From Spirochaetaceae bacterium (GTDB taxonomy: Bacteria; Spirochaetota; Spirochaetia; Treponematales; Breznakiellaceae), in contig JAISDG010000059.1 in NCBI GenBank assembly GCA_031265015.1, positions 1 through 12,314 on the forward strand: a stretch of DNA of 12,314 bases, read 5' to 3'. Below the pieces are notes generated by a model. It was not told where the DNA came from, ran no database searches, and was given only the letters and a program-made list of their open reading frames with translations. A program made the translations under genes and the position numbers. This document shows, in pieces, positions 5,890 to 11,889 of this stretch (its first letter is position 1; every line of letters begins with the position of its first letter).

Positions 5890-6246
5890 ATGGAAAAAAG
5901 CTTTATTGAACGGATGAAACAATCCCTTACGGCCCTTAAATCCGAAATTATTTCCAATCTGATGGTAAGCAGCGAAGATTTCAAGGAAATCGTGGAGGGG
6001 ATGGATCCCAAGGATCTGGCCGATATTGCTTCCGATGACATAGACCGGAAGATGATAGAAGCCCTGGGCTCCCAGGAACTGAAGCGGCTTAAACTGATAG
6101 ACTCGGCGCTGACCAGGATAGAACAGGGAAAATACGGCCTGTGCATGAAGTGCGGAAAGCGCATCCCCCAGGACAGGCTGGAAGCTATTCCCTATGCCCT
6201 TATGTGTATCAGCTGTAAAACCGCCGAAGAACGGCGGAACCGGTAG
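5890..6246 (+). CDS. DksA/TraR-family zinc-finger transcription factor
   Basis: 118 residues: a charged coiled-coil hairpin (about 1-80) followed by a four-cysteine zinc finger, Cys85-x2-Cys88-x17-Cys106-x2-Cys109, and a basic tail. Members bind the secondary channel of RNA polymerase and adjust initiation, often together with ppGpp. The tip between the two coil helices carries Asp49-Asp-Ile-Asp52-Arg-Lys54, which lines up with the DxxDxA tip of E. coli DksA but has Lys in place of the key Ala. Length is nearer to short DksA-like proteins than to the 151-residue E. coli DksA. An SD (GAGG, 5877-5880) lies 9 bases before the ATG. The gene is divergent from def and ends 11 bases from the convergent hisK. 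No symbol is given because dksA and its paralogues cannot be separated from this alone. Confidence 0.88.
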   Translation: MEKSFIERMKQSLTALKSEIISNLMVSSEDFKEIVEGMDPKDLADIASDDIDRKMIEALGSQELKRLKLIDSALTRIEQGKYGLCMKCGKRIPQDRLEAIPYALMCISCKTAEERRNR

Positions 6247-6258
6247 GGTTTCCCGGTT
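6238..6258. terminator. Short hairpin between convergent genes
   Basis: AACCGG (6238-6243) and CCGGTT (6253-6258) form a 6-bp stem with a 9-base loop that contains the stop codon of the DksA-like gene and reaches the stop of hisK. It may act weakly in both directions, but neither side has a proper U-tract. Confidence 0.25.
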
Positions 6259-7196
6259 TACGGATCCAGCGGCTCTTCCCGCCAGAGGGCTTTTCCGGCT
6301 TCCCTGCCCTCAAAGACAAGCATGGCAGTATAGCCCGCTTTCCGCATATCCGCGGCCGCCGTCCCGTAGGCCCCTCCCAAATGGTCCGGGGCGTGGGCAT
6401 CGGCGTTGATTGTCAGGGGAACGTTCCGCTCCTTAAGCAGCCCGAGCATTGCCGGGGAGGGGTAGGGATCGGGGGTCCGGCCGCGGATTATGCCCCCGGT
6501 ATTGACTTCCACGACAGGCAGCCCGCTCCCGGGCCGCCTGCTTTCCGCTCCGGTTTCCGGAACGGTTCCCGCCCCGGAGCGGGAACGGACTTCGGCAATC
6601 AGATCGGCGGTTTCGGCAAGCTGCCGCCGGTACCGCGGATCCTCGGGGGAAAAAAAGCCGAACCGGGCATTGTTTTTCTTTACCAGATCCAGATGGGCCA
6701 GGACGTCGCAGCCCCCGGCCCGGATAAGTTCCCCATAGGCCTCCCAGTAGGCCCGGACCAGGGCCCCTCCGTCATTGTCAAAATAATCCCGGAAGCCGGG
6801 GACAAATTCTTCCTCCGGGGCGTCCACGATAAAAAGCTCCCCCCCGGGGGAGGGAACGTAATGGACCGCCCCGATGATATAATCCAGGGGCAGATCCAGG
6901 ATGTCCCTGTCCCCGGGCCCGCAGAGCCCCCGGATATAATCCACCTCCAGTCCCAGAAACACCTTAAGCCTGCCCGCCCAGCGCCGGCGGGCCGCCAGTA
7001 CCGTGTCAATATATTCGGCAAGCCTTTCATCGGGAAGATGCCAGAAGGTCCTGATCCCCGTCTTCGCGGCAATCGGGGCATGGGAGCTAAAGCCCAGAGA
7101 TTCAAAACCTTTGGCAAAGGCCGCGGCGCACATGGTTTCCACGTCCGCCGCTCCGTCGCAAAAGGTGGTGTGGGTATGAATACAGGACAGAATCAC
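6258..7196 (-). CDS. hisK: Histidinol-phosphatase, PHP family
   Basis: 312 residues of the polymerase-and-histidinol-phosphatase (PHP) fold. Metal-site motifs run in order: His7-Thr-His9-TTFCDG, His39 in SSHAP, Glu84 in GLEVDY, His112 in GAVHYV, His168 in LAHLDLVKK, and Asp266/His268 in NADAHAPDHLGG. The order and the H-x-H-T-x-x-C/S-D-G start fit HisK-type enzymes that dephosphorylate L-histidinol phosphate in histidine synthesis. Other PHP phosphoesterases are the alternative, so substrate is less sure than fold. The start is GTG at 7196, the only start codon near the first motif; an in-frame stop lies 8 codons upstream. No strong SD is seen. Residues about 204-228, rich in Ser/Gly/Pro/Arg, separate conserved motifs and contain an inverted repeat at 6565-6586, suggesting a loop insertion. 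There are no other his genes in the window. Confidence 0.85.
   Translation of the reverse strand: MILSCIHTHTTFCDGAADVETMCAAAFAKGFESLGFSSHAPIAAKTGIRTFWHLPDERLAEYIDTVLAARRRWAGRLKVFLGLEVDYIRGLCGPGDRDILDLPLDYIIGAVHYVPSPGGELFIVDAPEEEFVPGFRDYFDNDGGALVRAYWEAYGELIRAGGCDVLAHLDLVKKNNARFGFFSPEDPRYRRQLAETADLIAEVRSRSGAGTVPETGAESRRPGSGLPVVEVNTGGIIRGRTPDPYPSPAMLGLLKERNVPLTINADAHAPDHLGGAYGTAAADMRKAGYTAMLVFEGREAGKALWREEPLDP
6565..6586. repeat. Inverted repeat inside an apparent loop insertion of hisK
   Basis: GTTCCCGC (6565-6572) and GCGGGAAC (6579-6586) are perfectly complementary with a 6-base loop. The palindrome TTCCGGAA (6555-6562) is next to it. Both fall in codons for the Gly/Ser/Pro-rich segment between LIAEV and VVEVNTGG. 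An 8-bp arm alone is not significant in GC-rich DNA; its location in a non-conserved loop is what draws attention. Confidence 0.55.
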
Positions 7197-7250
7197 TGGT
7201 ACACCATTACTGAGCCTTCAGGGTATGATTTTTTAGCCCATGTCCGGCGG

Positions 7251-7277
7251 TTTTAAAAACCCTGCGGGTTTTTGAAA
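7251..7277 (-). terminator. Rho-independent terminator after the alcohol dehydrogenase gene
   Basis: AAAAACCC (7255-7262) and GGGTTTTT (7266-7273) form a perfect stem with a 3-base loop. It extends by a wobble pair and three more pairs to 7251 and 7277. On the minus strand it begins 2 bases after the adh stop codon and ends in a T-rich arm. The structure is symmetrical enough to work in both directions, but no plus-strand gene ends here. It separates the cheY-fprA-adh unit from hisK. Confidence 0.65.
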
Positions 7278-7279
7278 TT

Positions 7280-8431
7280 TTACCCCACCGCCGCCCGAAA
7301 CAGGGCGCCGATCTCCGCCTGGGTGGGCTGTATATAGGTATTGGCGGCGTTTTTCATGGGCCGCGCGCCCCATTCGGCAAGTTCCGCTTCGGCCGCCCGT
7401 TCCCGGGTTCCCAGAAGCTGTTCTATAATGTCAAAGAACCGTTCCAGGTCCATCCCCAGGGCTTTTACAAGGGCGGGGATCCGGGGCGTGATGGAAGAAT
7501 CGGCCCTTTCCCTGTTCAGGCAGAGGGTAAGAAAGGGTTTCATTAAAAGGCCGTTGGCCCTGCCGTGATCCGTGCCCCAGTTAAGGGTAAAATGGTAACC
7601 CATAGAATGGGGAACCGCCGTACCGGACTGGGAAATTGCCATCCCCGCCAGGGTTGAGGCAAGAAGCAGCTTTTCCCTGATTTCCGGGGGAACTTCCGAA
7701 GGGTTACCGGGGAATGTAAGCAGCGGCTCAAAACAATCCCCCATGAGGGCCATGCTCTCTTTTGCCAGCATATCGCTTATGCCGTTAGCCCGCAGGCACA
7801 GGAACCCTTCCACCGCGTGGGACAGGGCGTCCAGGGCGGTATGGACCGTAATGTTCCGGCTTAAGTTTTTCATGTACCGGGCGTCAAGAAAAGCGCAGCG
7901 GGGAAAGAGCAGGGGCGAGCCCATGGAACGCTTTACCGGTCCCCCCGGCCGGGACGTTTTCCCATCGGGACCGGTGGTATCCACCAGAACCGAATACTGG
8001 GTTACCTCCGAGCCCGTACCGGCGGTGGTGGGTACCGCCGCAATAGGCAGGGCCGTGGTAAATTGCAGGTTAAACATTTCTTCCTTGGAAATATCGTTCA
8101 CCGCCAGGACTGCCGCAGCCTTGGCGGCATCCATGGGAGAACCGCCGCCGATGGCCAGCATAAAGTCGCAGCCTTCCGCCTTTGCCAGTTTCCCGGCTTC
8201 AAACACACAGGTATCCGTAGGATTATTCATGACCCCGTCGTAGAGGACATGTCCCTGACCGTTTGCCTTCAGCGTTTCCACCACATCATCATAAGCGCCG
8301 TTTGCTTTGGCGGAGTGTTTTCCCGTAACGATGCAGGCCTTTTTCCCCAGCTGGACCAGAAATAAACGCTGCTCAAAGAGACAATTTTCGCCCATCAGAA
8401 GACGGGTAGGCATCAGGTAGTTAAGTGTCAT
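7280..8431 (-). CDS. Iron-containing (group III) alcohol dehydrogenase
   Basis: 383 residues, the usual length. The N-terminal nucleotide-binding part has GGGSPMD (95-101) and PTTAGTGSEVT (134-144). The C-terminal helical part carries the metal ligands Asp201 and His205 (in ALDALSHAVEGF), His275 (VPHSMGY) and His289 (DHGRANG), at the same spacing as in FucO/lactaldehyde reductase. The second His of the usual HxxxH is Tyr279 here. Such enzymes interconvert alcohols and aldehydes with NAD(P)H, often disposing of reductant in fermenters; the substrate cannot be told. The SD (GGAGG) is 4 bases before the ATG, and the flavodiiron gene ends 28 bp upstream. A Gly/Pro/Lys-rich stretch at 151-172 holds a 9-bp-arm inverted repeat and looks longer than in typical members. 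A strong hairpin follows the stop codon. Confidence 0.92.
   Translation of the reverse strand: MTLNYLMPTRLLMGENCLFEQRLFLVQLGKKACIVTGKHSAKANGAYDDVVETLKANGQGHVLYDGVMNNPTDTCVFEAGKLAKAEGCDFMLAIGGGSPMDAAKAAAVLAVNDISKEEMFNLQFTTALPIAAVPTTAGTGSEVTQYSVLVDTTGPDGKTSRPGGPVKRSMGSPLLFPRCAFLDARYMKNLSRNITVHTALDALSHAVEGFLCLRANGISDMLAKESMALMGDCFEPLLTFPGNPSEVPPEIREKLLLASTLAGMAISQSGTAVPHSMGYHFTLNWGTDHGRANGLLMKPFLTLCLNRERADSSITPRIPALVKALGMDLERFFDIIEQLLGTRERAAEAELAEWGARPMKNAANTYIQPTQAEIGALFRAAVG
7935..7985. repeat. Inverted repeat inside the alcohol dehydrogenase gene, 9-bp arms
   Basis: ACCGGTCCC (7935-7943) and GGGACCGGT (7977-7985) are perfectly complementary, 33 bases apart. The intervening DNA contains another GC palindrome (CCCGGCCGGG). 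The repeat encodes the Asp/Gly/Pro/Lys-rich segment between QYSVLVD and SPLLFP, which I judge expanded relative to common group III dehydrogenases from memory. Confidence 0.5.
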
Positions 8432-8459
8432 GAAGCCTCCGCTTTACCATGTATCGGCA

Positions 8460-9689
8460 CTATTGTGGCCCGGTTTTTACCACCCGGGCAAGCTCCCGGC
8501 CGCGTTCCTCAAGCGCCGCAAGTTCCTGCTCCGTGGGGGCGCCGGCCCATTCCATGGACGGTATGCTTTCCCACTTAAGGGCTTCAATGGCAGCCTCATA
8601 TTCCTTTTTGGCGCCCCCAACCCATCCCCATGAACCAATGCGGAGCACGGTTTTGCCAAAAATATGCTTCCGGGCAAAAATATCCAGCACATAGGCCATA
8701 GGGGGGAACATGGCGTACTCGTAGGTAGGCATAGCCAGAACCAGAGCCCGGGACTTAAAGGCATCCGCCAGAACATAGGAGACATCCTCGTTGGGAACCC
8801 GGTGGATGCTGTAGGGTACTCCCCCGGCTTTAATGCCCCGGATCACCGCATCCAGGCCTGTTTTGGTATTGCCGTACATGGAACCCCAGATAACGGCTAT
8901 CTCCGGTTCCCCCGAAGCATTCCCCCCGGCCCTGGAATACGAGGCGTACTTAAGGTACCGGTCAATGATTGTCCGGGGGGTTTTTCGCCAGACCATGCCG
9001 TGGCCGGGAGCAACACAGGCAATATTTAGACCCGCCAGTTTTTGTATAGCCCGTTCCACAAAAGCAGAGAACGAGGAAACAATATTGGCATAGTACCGGA
9101 GGCTCTCTTTTTCATAAAAAGCATGCTCCTCCGGGCTGAATTCATCATCGAAGATCTTGCCTCCCAGGGCCCCAAAGGAACCGAAGGCGTCACAGGAAAA
9201 GAGGACCCCCGATTCAGGCTCCCAGGTCATCATAGTTTCGGGCCAGTGGATATTGGGGGTCTCAAAAAACGTAAGCGTCACCCCGCCCAGGTCCAGGGTA
9301 TCCCCGTCTTTTACCGCCCGAAGCCCCGTCTCTTCTTTATAGAAAGTTTTAACCAGGTTGATCCCCTTGCCGGTGGAGATAATCTCGGCTTTTGGATTGA
9401 TTTTGCGGAATTCCCCAAGCCAGCCGGTATGATCCGGTTCCAGGTGGTTGAGGATCAGATAATCGATCCCGTTAAAACCTGTTCCCGCCGATGCCAGGGC
9501 TTCTTCCAGCTGTTTTGGAGCCCCGGACCAATCCCTGACAAGGTCGATCAGGGCGGTTTTTTTGCCCCGAACCAGGTAGGAATTCAGGGAAACCCCCTGG
9601 GGTATGGGCCAGATTCCCTCAAAAAGATCGGCGGTTTGAACATCGGCATACAAACAAAAAACCGACTCCGAGATTTTTTGAGCCTTCAT
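8460..9689 (-). CDS. Flavodiiron protein (FprA-type A flavoprotein, O2/NO reductase)
   Basis: 409 residues, two domains. The metallo-beta-lactamase-like domain (1-250) has the diiron ligands His82-x-Glu84-x-Asp86-His87 in NHLEPDHTG, His148 (NIHWPE), Asp167 (SCDAFG) and His230 (APGHG). The flavodoxin-like domain (about 262-405) has the FMN loop SMYGNT (270-275), then AMPTYEYAMFPP (319-330) and GSWGWVGGA (352-360). There is no added rubredoxin or flavin-reductase domain, so an external electron donor, usually rubredoxin or F420H2 elsewhere, is needed. Such enzymes reduce O2 to water or NO to N2O in the cytoplasm and protect anaerobes. SD is weak. The gene lies 33 bp after the cheY-like gene and 28 bp before adh, consistent with one transcript. 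O2 versus NO preference cannot be read from the sequence. Confidence 0.94.
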   Translation of the reverse strand: MKAQKISESVFCLYADVQTADLFEGIWPIPQGVSLNSYLVRGKKTALIDLVRDWSGAPKQLEEALASAGTGFNGIDYLILNHLEPDHTGWLGEFRKINPKAEIISTGKGINLVKTFYKEETGLRAVKDGDTLDLGGVTLTFFETPNIHWPETMMTWEPESGVLFSCDAFGSFGALGGKIFDDEFSPEEHAFYEKESLRYYANIVSSFSAFVERAIQKLAGLNIACVAPGHGMVWRKTPRTIIDRYLKYASYSRAGGNASGEPEIAVIWGSMYGNTKTGLDAVIRGIKAGGVPYSIHRVPNEDVSYVLADAFKSRALVLAMPTYEYAMFPPMAYVLDIFARKHIFGKTVLRIGSWGWVGGAKKEYEAAIEALKWESIPSMEWAGAPTEQELAALEERGRELARVVKTGPQ

Positions 9690-9722
9690 AGGGGTTTACA
9701 TTATTCCTGACAAGTAGGGAAA

Positions 9723-10160
9723 TTACCTTTTAAGAACGGAAACAACCCGTTCCAGCACTTTTTTTCGATCCAGGGGCTTAACAATATAGCTTTTTGCCCC
9801 CATTAAAAGTGATTTTTTAACCACGTCTTCCTTTCCCAGGGCGCTTACCATGATAACATTGGCTTCTTTATCGAATTCCAGTATCTTTTCCAGCGCCGAA
9901 ACGCCATCCATCACCGGCATGGTAATATCCATGGTAACCAAATCTATATTCGGGTATAATTCTTTGTACTTTTCCACGCCCTGGGCACCGTCCCCGGCGG
10001 TCCCCACCACCTCAAAACTTTCAGATGTAAAGATCTGACCAAGCTGTTTGGCAATAAACATGGAATCGTCTACCACAAGAACCCGGTATGATCCCCCCTC
10101 CGGTCTTATCCCCTCTGACGGTTTCTCGTTGATGCTGGGCATGTCACTCTTTGCAATCAT
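9723..10160 (-). CDS. Stand-alone CheY-like response regulator (receiver domain only)
   Basis: 145 residues from the ATG at 10160, chosen because AGAGGAG lies 8 bases upstream. A longer frame would begin at a TTG at 10196 that is itself part of a TTGACA sequence. Residues 26-145 are a complete receiver domain: acidic pair Asp31-Asp32 (VVDDS), phosphoacceptor Asp78 (LVTMDITMPVMDG), Ser106 (MVSALG) and Lys128 (IVKPLD). There is no output domain, so it would act by protein contact, as CheY does on flagellar motors or as a phosphorelay part. A 25-residue, probably flexible N-terminal extension (SINEKPSEGIRPEGGS) precedes the domain and is unusual for CheY. No chemotaxis genes are in the window, so the name cheY is not assigned. 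It lies upstream of the flavodiiron gene. Confidence 0.9.
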   Translation of the reverse strand: MIAKSDMPSINEKPSEGIRPEGGSYRVLVVDDSMFIAKQLGQIFTSESFEVVGTAGDGAQGVEKYKELYPNIDLVTMDITMPVMDGVSALEKILEFDKEANVIMVSALGKEDVVKKSLLMGAKSYIVKPLDRKKVLERVVSVLKR

Positions 10161-10179
10161 GCGGTACGCTCCTCTAACT

Positions 10180-10208
10180 AACATAGCGTATGTCAATCAA
10201 AACAACAA
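10180..10208 (-). promoter_or_regulatory. Candidate promoter of the cheY-like gene
   Basis: On the minus strand TTGTTG (10208-10203) and TATGTT (10185-10180) are 17 bp apart, about 20 bp before the start codon and just ahead of the SD AGAGGAG. Two further -35-like words (TTGACT, TTGACA) overlap the region, so the exact boxes are uncertain. Confidence 0.35.
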
Positions 10209-10284
10209 GTCAAGTGCCCGGCACATAAAAGCGGCAAAACATCCCTGGTTCCCTTTTTTATCCAAACCGGTAACAATACCATCC

Positions 10285-11463
10285 ATGGATACCCGGGAAC
10301 GGTACATGCTGGCCCCCATGGCTGAACTGAGCCACCGGGCCCTGCGGGAGCTTATAGAAAGCTTTTTTAACAGGGGGGGAAGTCTCCCCCCCGGCTCCGC
10401 GTTTTTTTTGCGCTCCGGCGCGAAAAAAAATGCTCCCGCCGCCCCCCTCTGCGGGGACACCCCGCAACGCCCCGAATACTTCAGCGAAATGATAAGTGCC
10501 GCCGGCCTTCTTTCGGGGGGACCCTTTGAAAAATGGTACCTGGACGGGGGCCCCTGCCCGGAACGGCTGGTGTACCAGCTCCTCGGCGCCGATCCGGATA
10601 AACTTGCCGCTGCGGCGTCCCTGCTGGACAGCAGGGACTGCCTGGGCATCGACATCAACATGGGCTGCGCCGCTCCGGCCATCACCAGAACCGGCGCCGG
10701 GGTAAAGCTGATGGAAGATATAGACAAGGCCGGACGGATCGTTGCCGCCGTGCGCAAAAAGACAAAAAGGCGGCTCAGCGCCAAACTGCGGCTGGGACCC
10801 CGCTCTTCACCGGCCGGGGAATCCCCAAAAACGCCGGAACCAAAAACCCCAGGTTTTTTTGGTTCCGGTCCCGCCGGACTTCCCGGGTTTGAGTACCTGC
10901 TGGCGTTCTGCCGCCGCCTTGAGAGGGAGGGAGCGGAACTTATCGTCCTCCACCCCCGGTTTTCGGATGAAAAGTTCAAGCGCCGGGCCCGCTGGGATTA
11001 TGTGGAAGCCCTGCGGAACGGGCTTTCCATACCCGTGGCGGGCAACGGGGACATAGCATCCGCGGGTGAACTTGTCCGGCGGGGGGAGGCCGGCGGGCCG
11101 GTAATGATTGGCCGGCTCGCGGTACAGGAACCCTGGGTATTCGCCCGGGTCCCTGCCGGGAGCGGAGGGTCCCCCGGCAGCCCCTGTGGGTCCGGTAAAA
11201 TCACCCCCAAACCCGTTCCATCACGCTTCACGGAAGCAAGCTTCATGGAAATAAGCTTTCTGGAAGAAACGGCGCTGGATTTCCTCAGCCTGCTTTCCAG
11301 GTATCAGCCCCCGGAATTCCACCTGAGCCGGGCCCGGCGTTTTTTCCGTTACTACTGCGATAATTTTACCTGGGCGGAACATATACGGAATAAAATCAAC
11401 CGTGAAGAGACCCTTTCGGGTATAGGCCGGGTTATAAGCGGATACTGCCGGGAAAACCCTTAA
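10285..11463 (+). CDS. tRNA-dihydrouridine synthase with three loop insertions
   Basis: 392 residues from the ATG at 10285. The frame is open back to 10048, but that part overlaps the opposite cheY-like gene and has no family similarity. FMN-dependent reduction of uridine to dihydrouridine in tRNA. Conserved parts: YMLAPMAELSHRALREL (7-23), INMGC with catalytic Cys128, TRTGAGVKLM (134-143), AKLRLG with Lys167, LHPRFSDEKFKRRARWDYV (222-240), AGNGDI (252-257), MIGRLAVQEPWVF (274-286). These are split by low-complexity segments at about 30-64, 172-200 and 290-327. The common Dus motif HGRT is HPRF here, as I would expect of a diverged subfamily. All three extra segments contain inverted repeats in the DNA, and the last also a tandem 15-bp repeat. 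No SD is visible. The subfamily (DusA, B or C) is not assigned. Confidence 0.88.
   Translation: MDTRERYMLAPMAELSHRALRELIESFFNRGGSLPPGSAFFLRSGAKKNAPAAPLCGDTPQRPEYFSEMISAAGLLSGGPFEKWYLDGGPCPERLVYQLLGADPDKLAAAASLLDSRDCLGIDINMGCAAPAITRTGAGVKLMEDIDKAGRIVAAVRKKTKRRLSAKLRLGPRSSPAGESPKTPEPKTPGFFGSGPAGLPGFEYLLAFCRRLEREGAELIVLHPRFSDEKFKRRARWDYVEALRNGLSIPVAGNGDIASAGELVRRGEAGGPVMIGRLAVQEPWVFARVPAGSGGSPGSPCGSGKITPKPVPSRFTEASFMEISFLEETALDFLSLLSRYQPPEFHLSRARRFFRYYCDNFTWAEHIRNKINREETLSGIGRVISGYCRENP
10373..10466. repeat. Three consecutive hairpins in the first insertion of dus
   Basis: First, GGGGGGGA (10373-10380) with TCCCCCCC (10385-10392), loop 4. Second, GCGTTTTTTTTGCGC with GCGCGAAAAAAAATGC (about 10399-10433), imperfect with one bulge. 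Third, TGCGGGG (10450-10456) with CCCCGCA (10460-10466), loop 3. They cover almost all codons of the extra segment of residues 30-64. Three stems in 94 bases, in the part of the gene with no family conservation, suggests repeat-driven expansion. Confidence 0.65.
10834..10868. repeat. Large inverted repeat in the second insertion of dus, 13-bp arms
   Basis: CCGGAACCAAAAA (10834-10846) and TTTTTGGTTCCGG (10856-10868) are perfectly complementary with a 9-base loop. Just before it, CCCCAAAAACGCC is a partial direct copy of the ACCAAAAACCCC in the left arm, giving the protein repeat KTPEPKTP. It lies in the low-complexity segment 172-200 of Dus. Chance occurrence of such arms in this window is unlikely. 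Confidence 0.75.
11153..11180. repeat. Inverted repeat in the third insertion of dus, 8-bp arms
   Basis: CTGCCGGG (11153-11160) and CCCGGCAG (11173-11180) are perfectly complementary with a 12-base loop. It begins right after the codons for the conserved PWVFAR motif and encodes Gly/Ser/Pro-rich sequence. Confidence 0.6.
11225..11269. repeat. Three tandem 15-bp repeats in dus
   Basis: Units are GCTTCACGGAAGCAA (11225-11239), GCTTCATGGAAATAA (11240-11254) and GCTTTCTGGAAGAAA (11255-11269). Being a multiple of three they keep the frame and give a pentapeptide repeat, RFTEA-SFMEI-SFLEE. They form the end of the third extra segment, just before the conserved C-terminal helices. Confidence 0.7.
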
Positions 11464-11517
11464 GAAGCCTGTCAGTGGTTTTGTAAAATTCACAGCGCCG
11501 GAACCCGGGCCATATAT

Positions 11518-11546
11518 TTGAATCCCCGGCGGGCGGGTACTATGAT
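11518..11546 (+). promoter_or_regulatory. Promoter of the small membrane protein gene
   Basis: TTGAAT (11518-11523) and TATGAT (11541-11546) are separated by exactly 17 bp, matching 4 and 5 of 6 bases of the sigma-70 consensus. Transcription would begin near 11553, just before the SD GAGG (11555-11558) of the DUF2798-like gene. Confidence 0.55.
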
Positions 11547-11565
11547 CAGGGCATGAGGTATTTTT

Positions 11566-11781
11566 ATGACCCTTAGACAAATCCTGTTCAGCGGTTTCTG
11601 GACGGCCCTGATCATGTCCCTGTGCATAGCCTTTGTGATAACCGCCGCCAACGCCGGACTCGGCGGTCGTTTTACCGCCGAATGGCTTGCGAACGCGGCG
11701 GTCGGGTTTATCATTTCCCTGCCCCTGTCGTTCTTCCTTCCGCCCCTGCTGATGAAAATAATGAAGCTGCTCAAAATATAG
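11566..11781 (+). CDS. Small two-helix membrane protein, DUF2798-like
   Basis: 71 residues, mostly hydrophobic, with two transmembrane helices at about 8-29 and 42-64 and short basic ends. The pattern (early F-x-x-M-S-L-C-I-A-F-V-I-T-x-x-N helix, then W-L-A-N-A-x-V-G-F-I-I-S-L-P-L-S-F-F-L-x-P with P-L-L-M-K-I-M at the end) resembles the DUF2798 family of inner-membrane proteins of unknown function. A SD (GAGG) lies 7 bases before the ATG, and a good promoter precedes it. It has its own transcription unit between dus and thrS; function is unknown. Confidence 0.75.
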   Translation: MTLRQILFSGFWTALIMSLCIAFVITAANAGLGGRFTAEWLANAAVGFIISLPLSFFLPPLLMKIMKLLKI

Positions 11782-11823
11782 CGCCTAAAATCCCATCTCC
11801 CGGAAACCAGAATTGGCAATACT

Positions 11824-11842
11824 TTCCGTTCGCGGAACGGAA
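11824..11842 (+). terminator. Hairpin between the DUF2798-like gene and thrS
   Basis: TTCCGTTC (11824-11831) and GAACGGAA (11835-11842) form a perfect 8-bp stem with a 3-base loop, 43 bases after the small gene's stop and 48 bases before thrS. There is no U-tract, so it is a poor intrinsic terminator. It could instead be part of a thrS leader structure. Confidence 0.35.
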
Positions 11843-11889
11843 TGAAAAGATCTCTTGACCATCCCCGGTAAAAGCGCCACCCTGTACAT

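Noticed and set aside
6381..7256. 291-codon plus-strand frame opposite hisK
   Set aside because: Antisense shadow with Gly/Pro-rich composition; the PHP metal motifs on the minus strand are unmistakable.
9042..9710. 222-codon plus-strand frame opposite the flavodiiron gene
   Set aside because: Antisense shadow; no motif, and the flavodiiron ligands are complete on the other strand.
10161..10196. TTG start for the cheY-like gene
   Set aside because: The TTG belongs to a TTGACA word in the promoter area, whereas the ATG at 10160 has a good SD.
10048..10284. Upstream extension of the dus reading frame
   Set aside because: It overlaps the opposite cheY-like gene and shows no Dus similarity. 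The family pattern starts just after the ATG at 10285.
10197..10979. 260-codon minus-strand frame opposite dus
   Set aside because: It mirrors the GC-rich dus codons, has Ser/Arg/Pro-rich composition with no domain, and dus motifs are clear on the other strand.
11842..11871. Nine-codon leader peptide controlling thrS by attenuation
   Set aside because: It contains no threonine codon and no terminator/antiterminator pair is visible, so classic attenuation is not supported.
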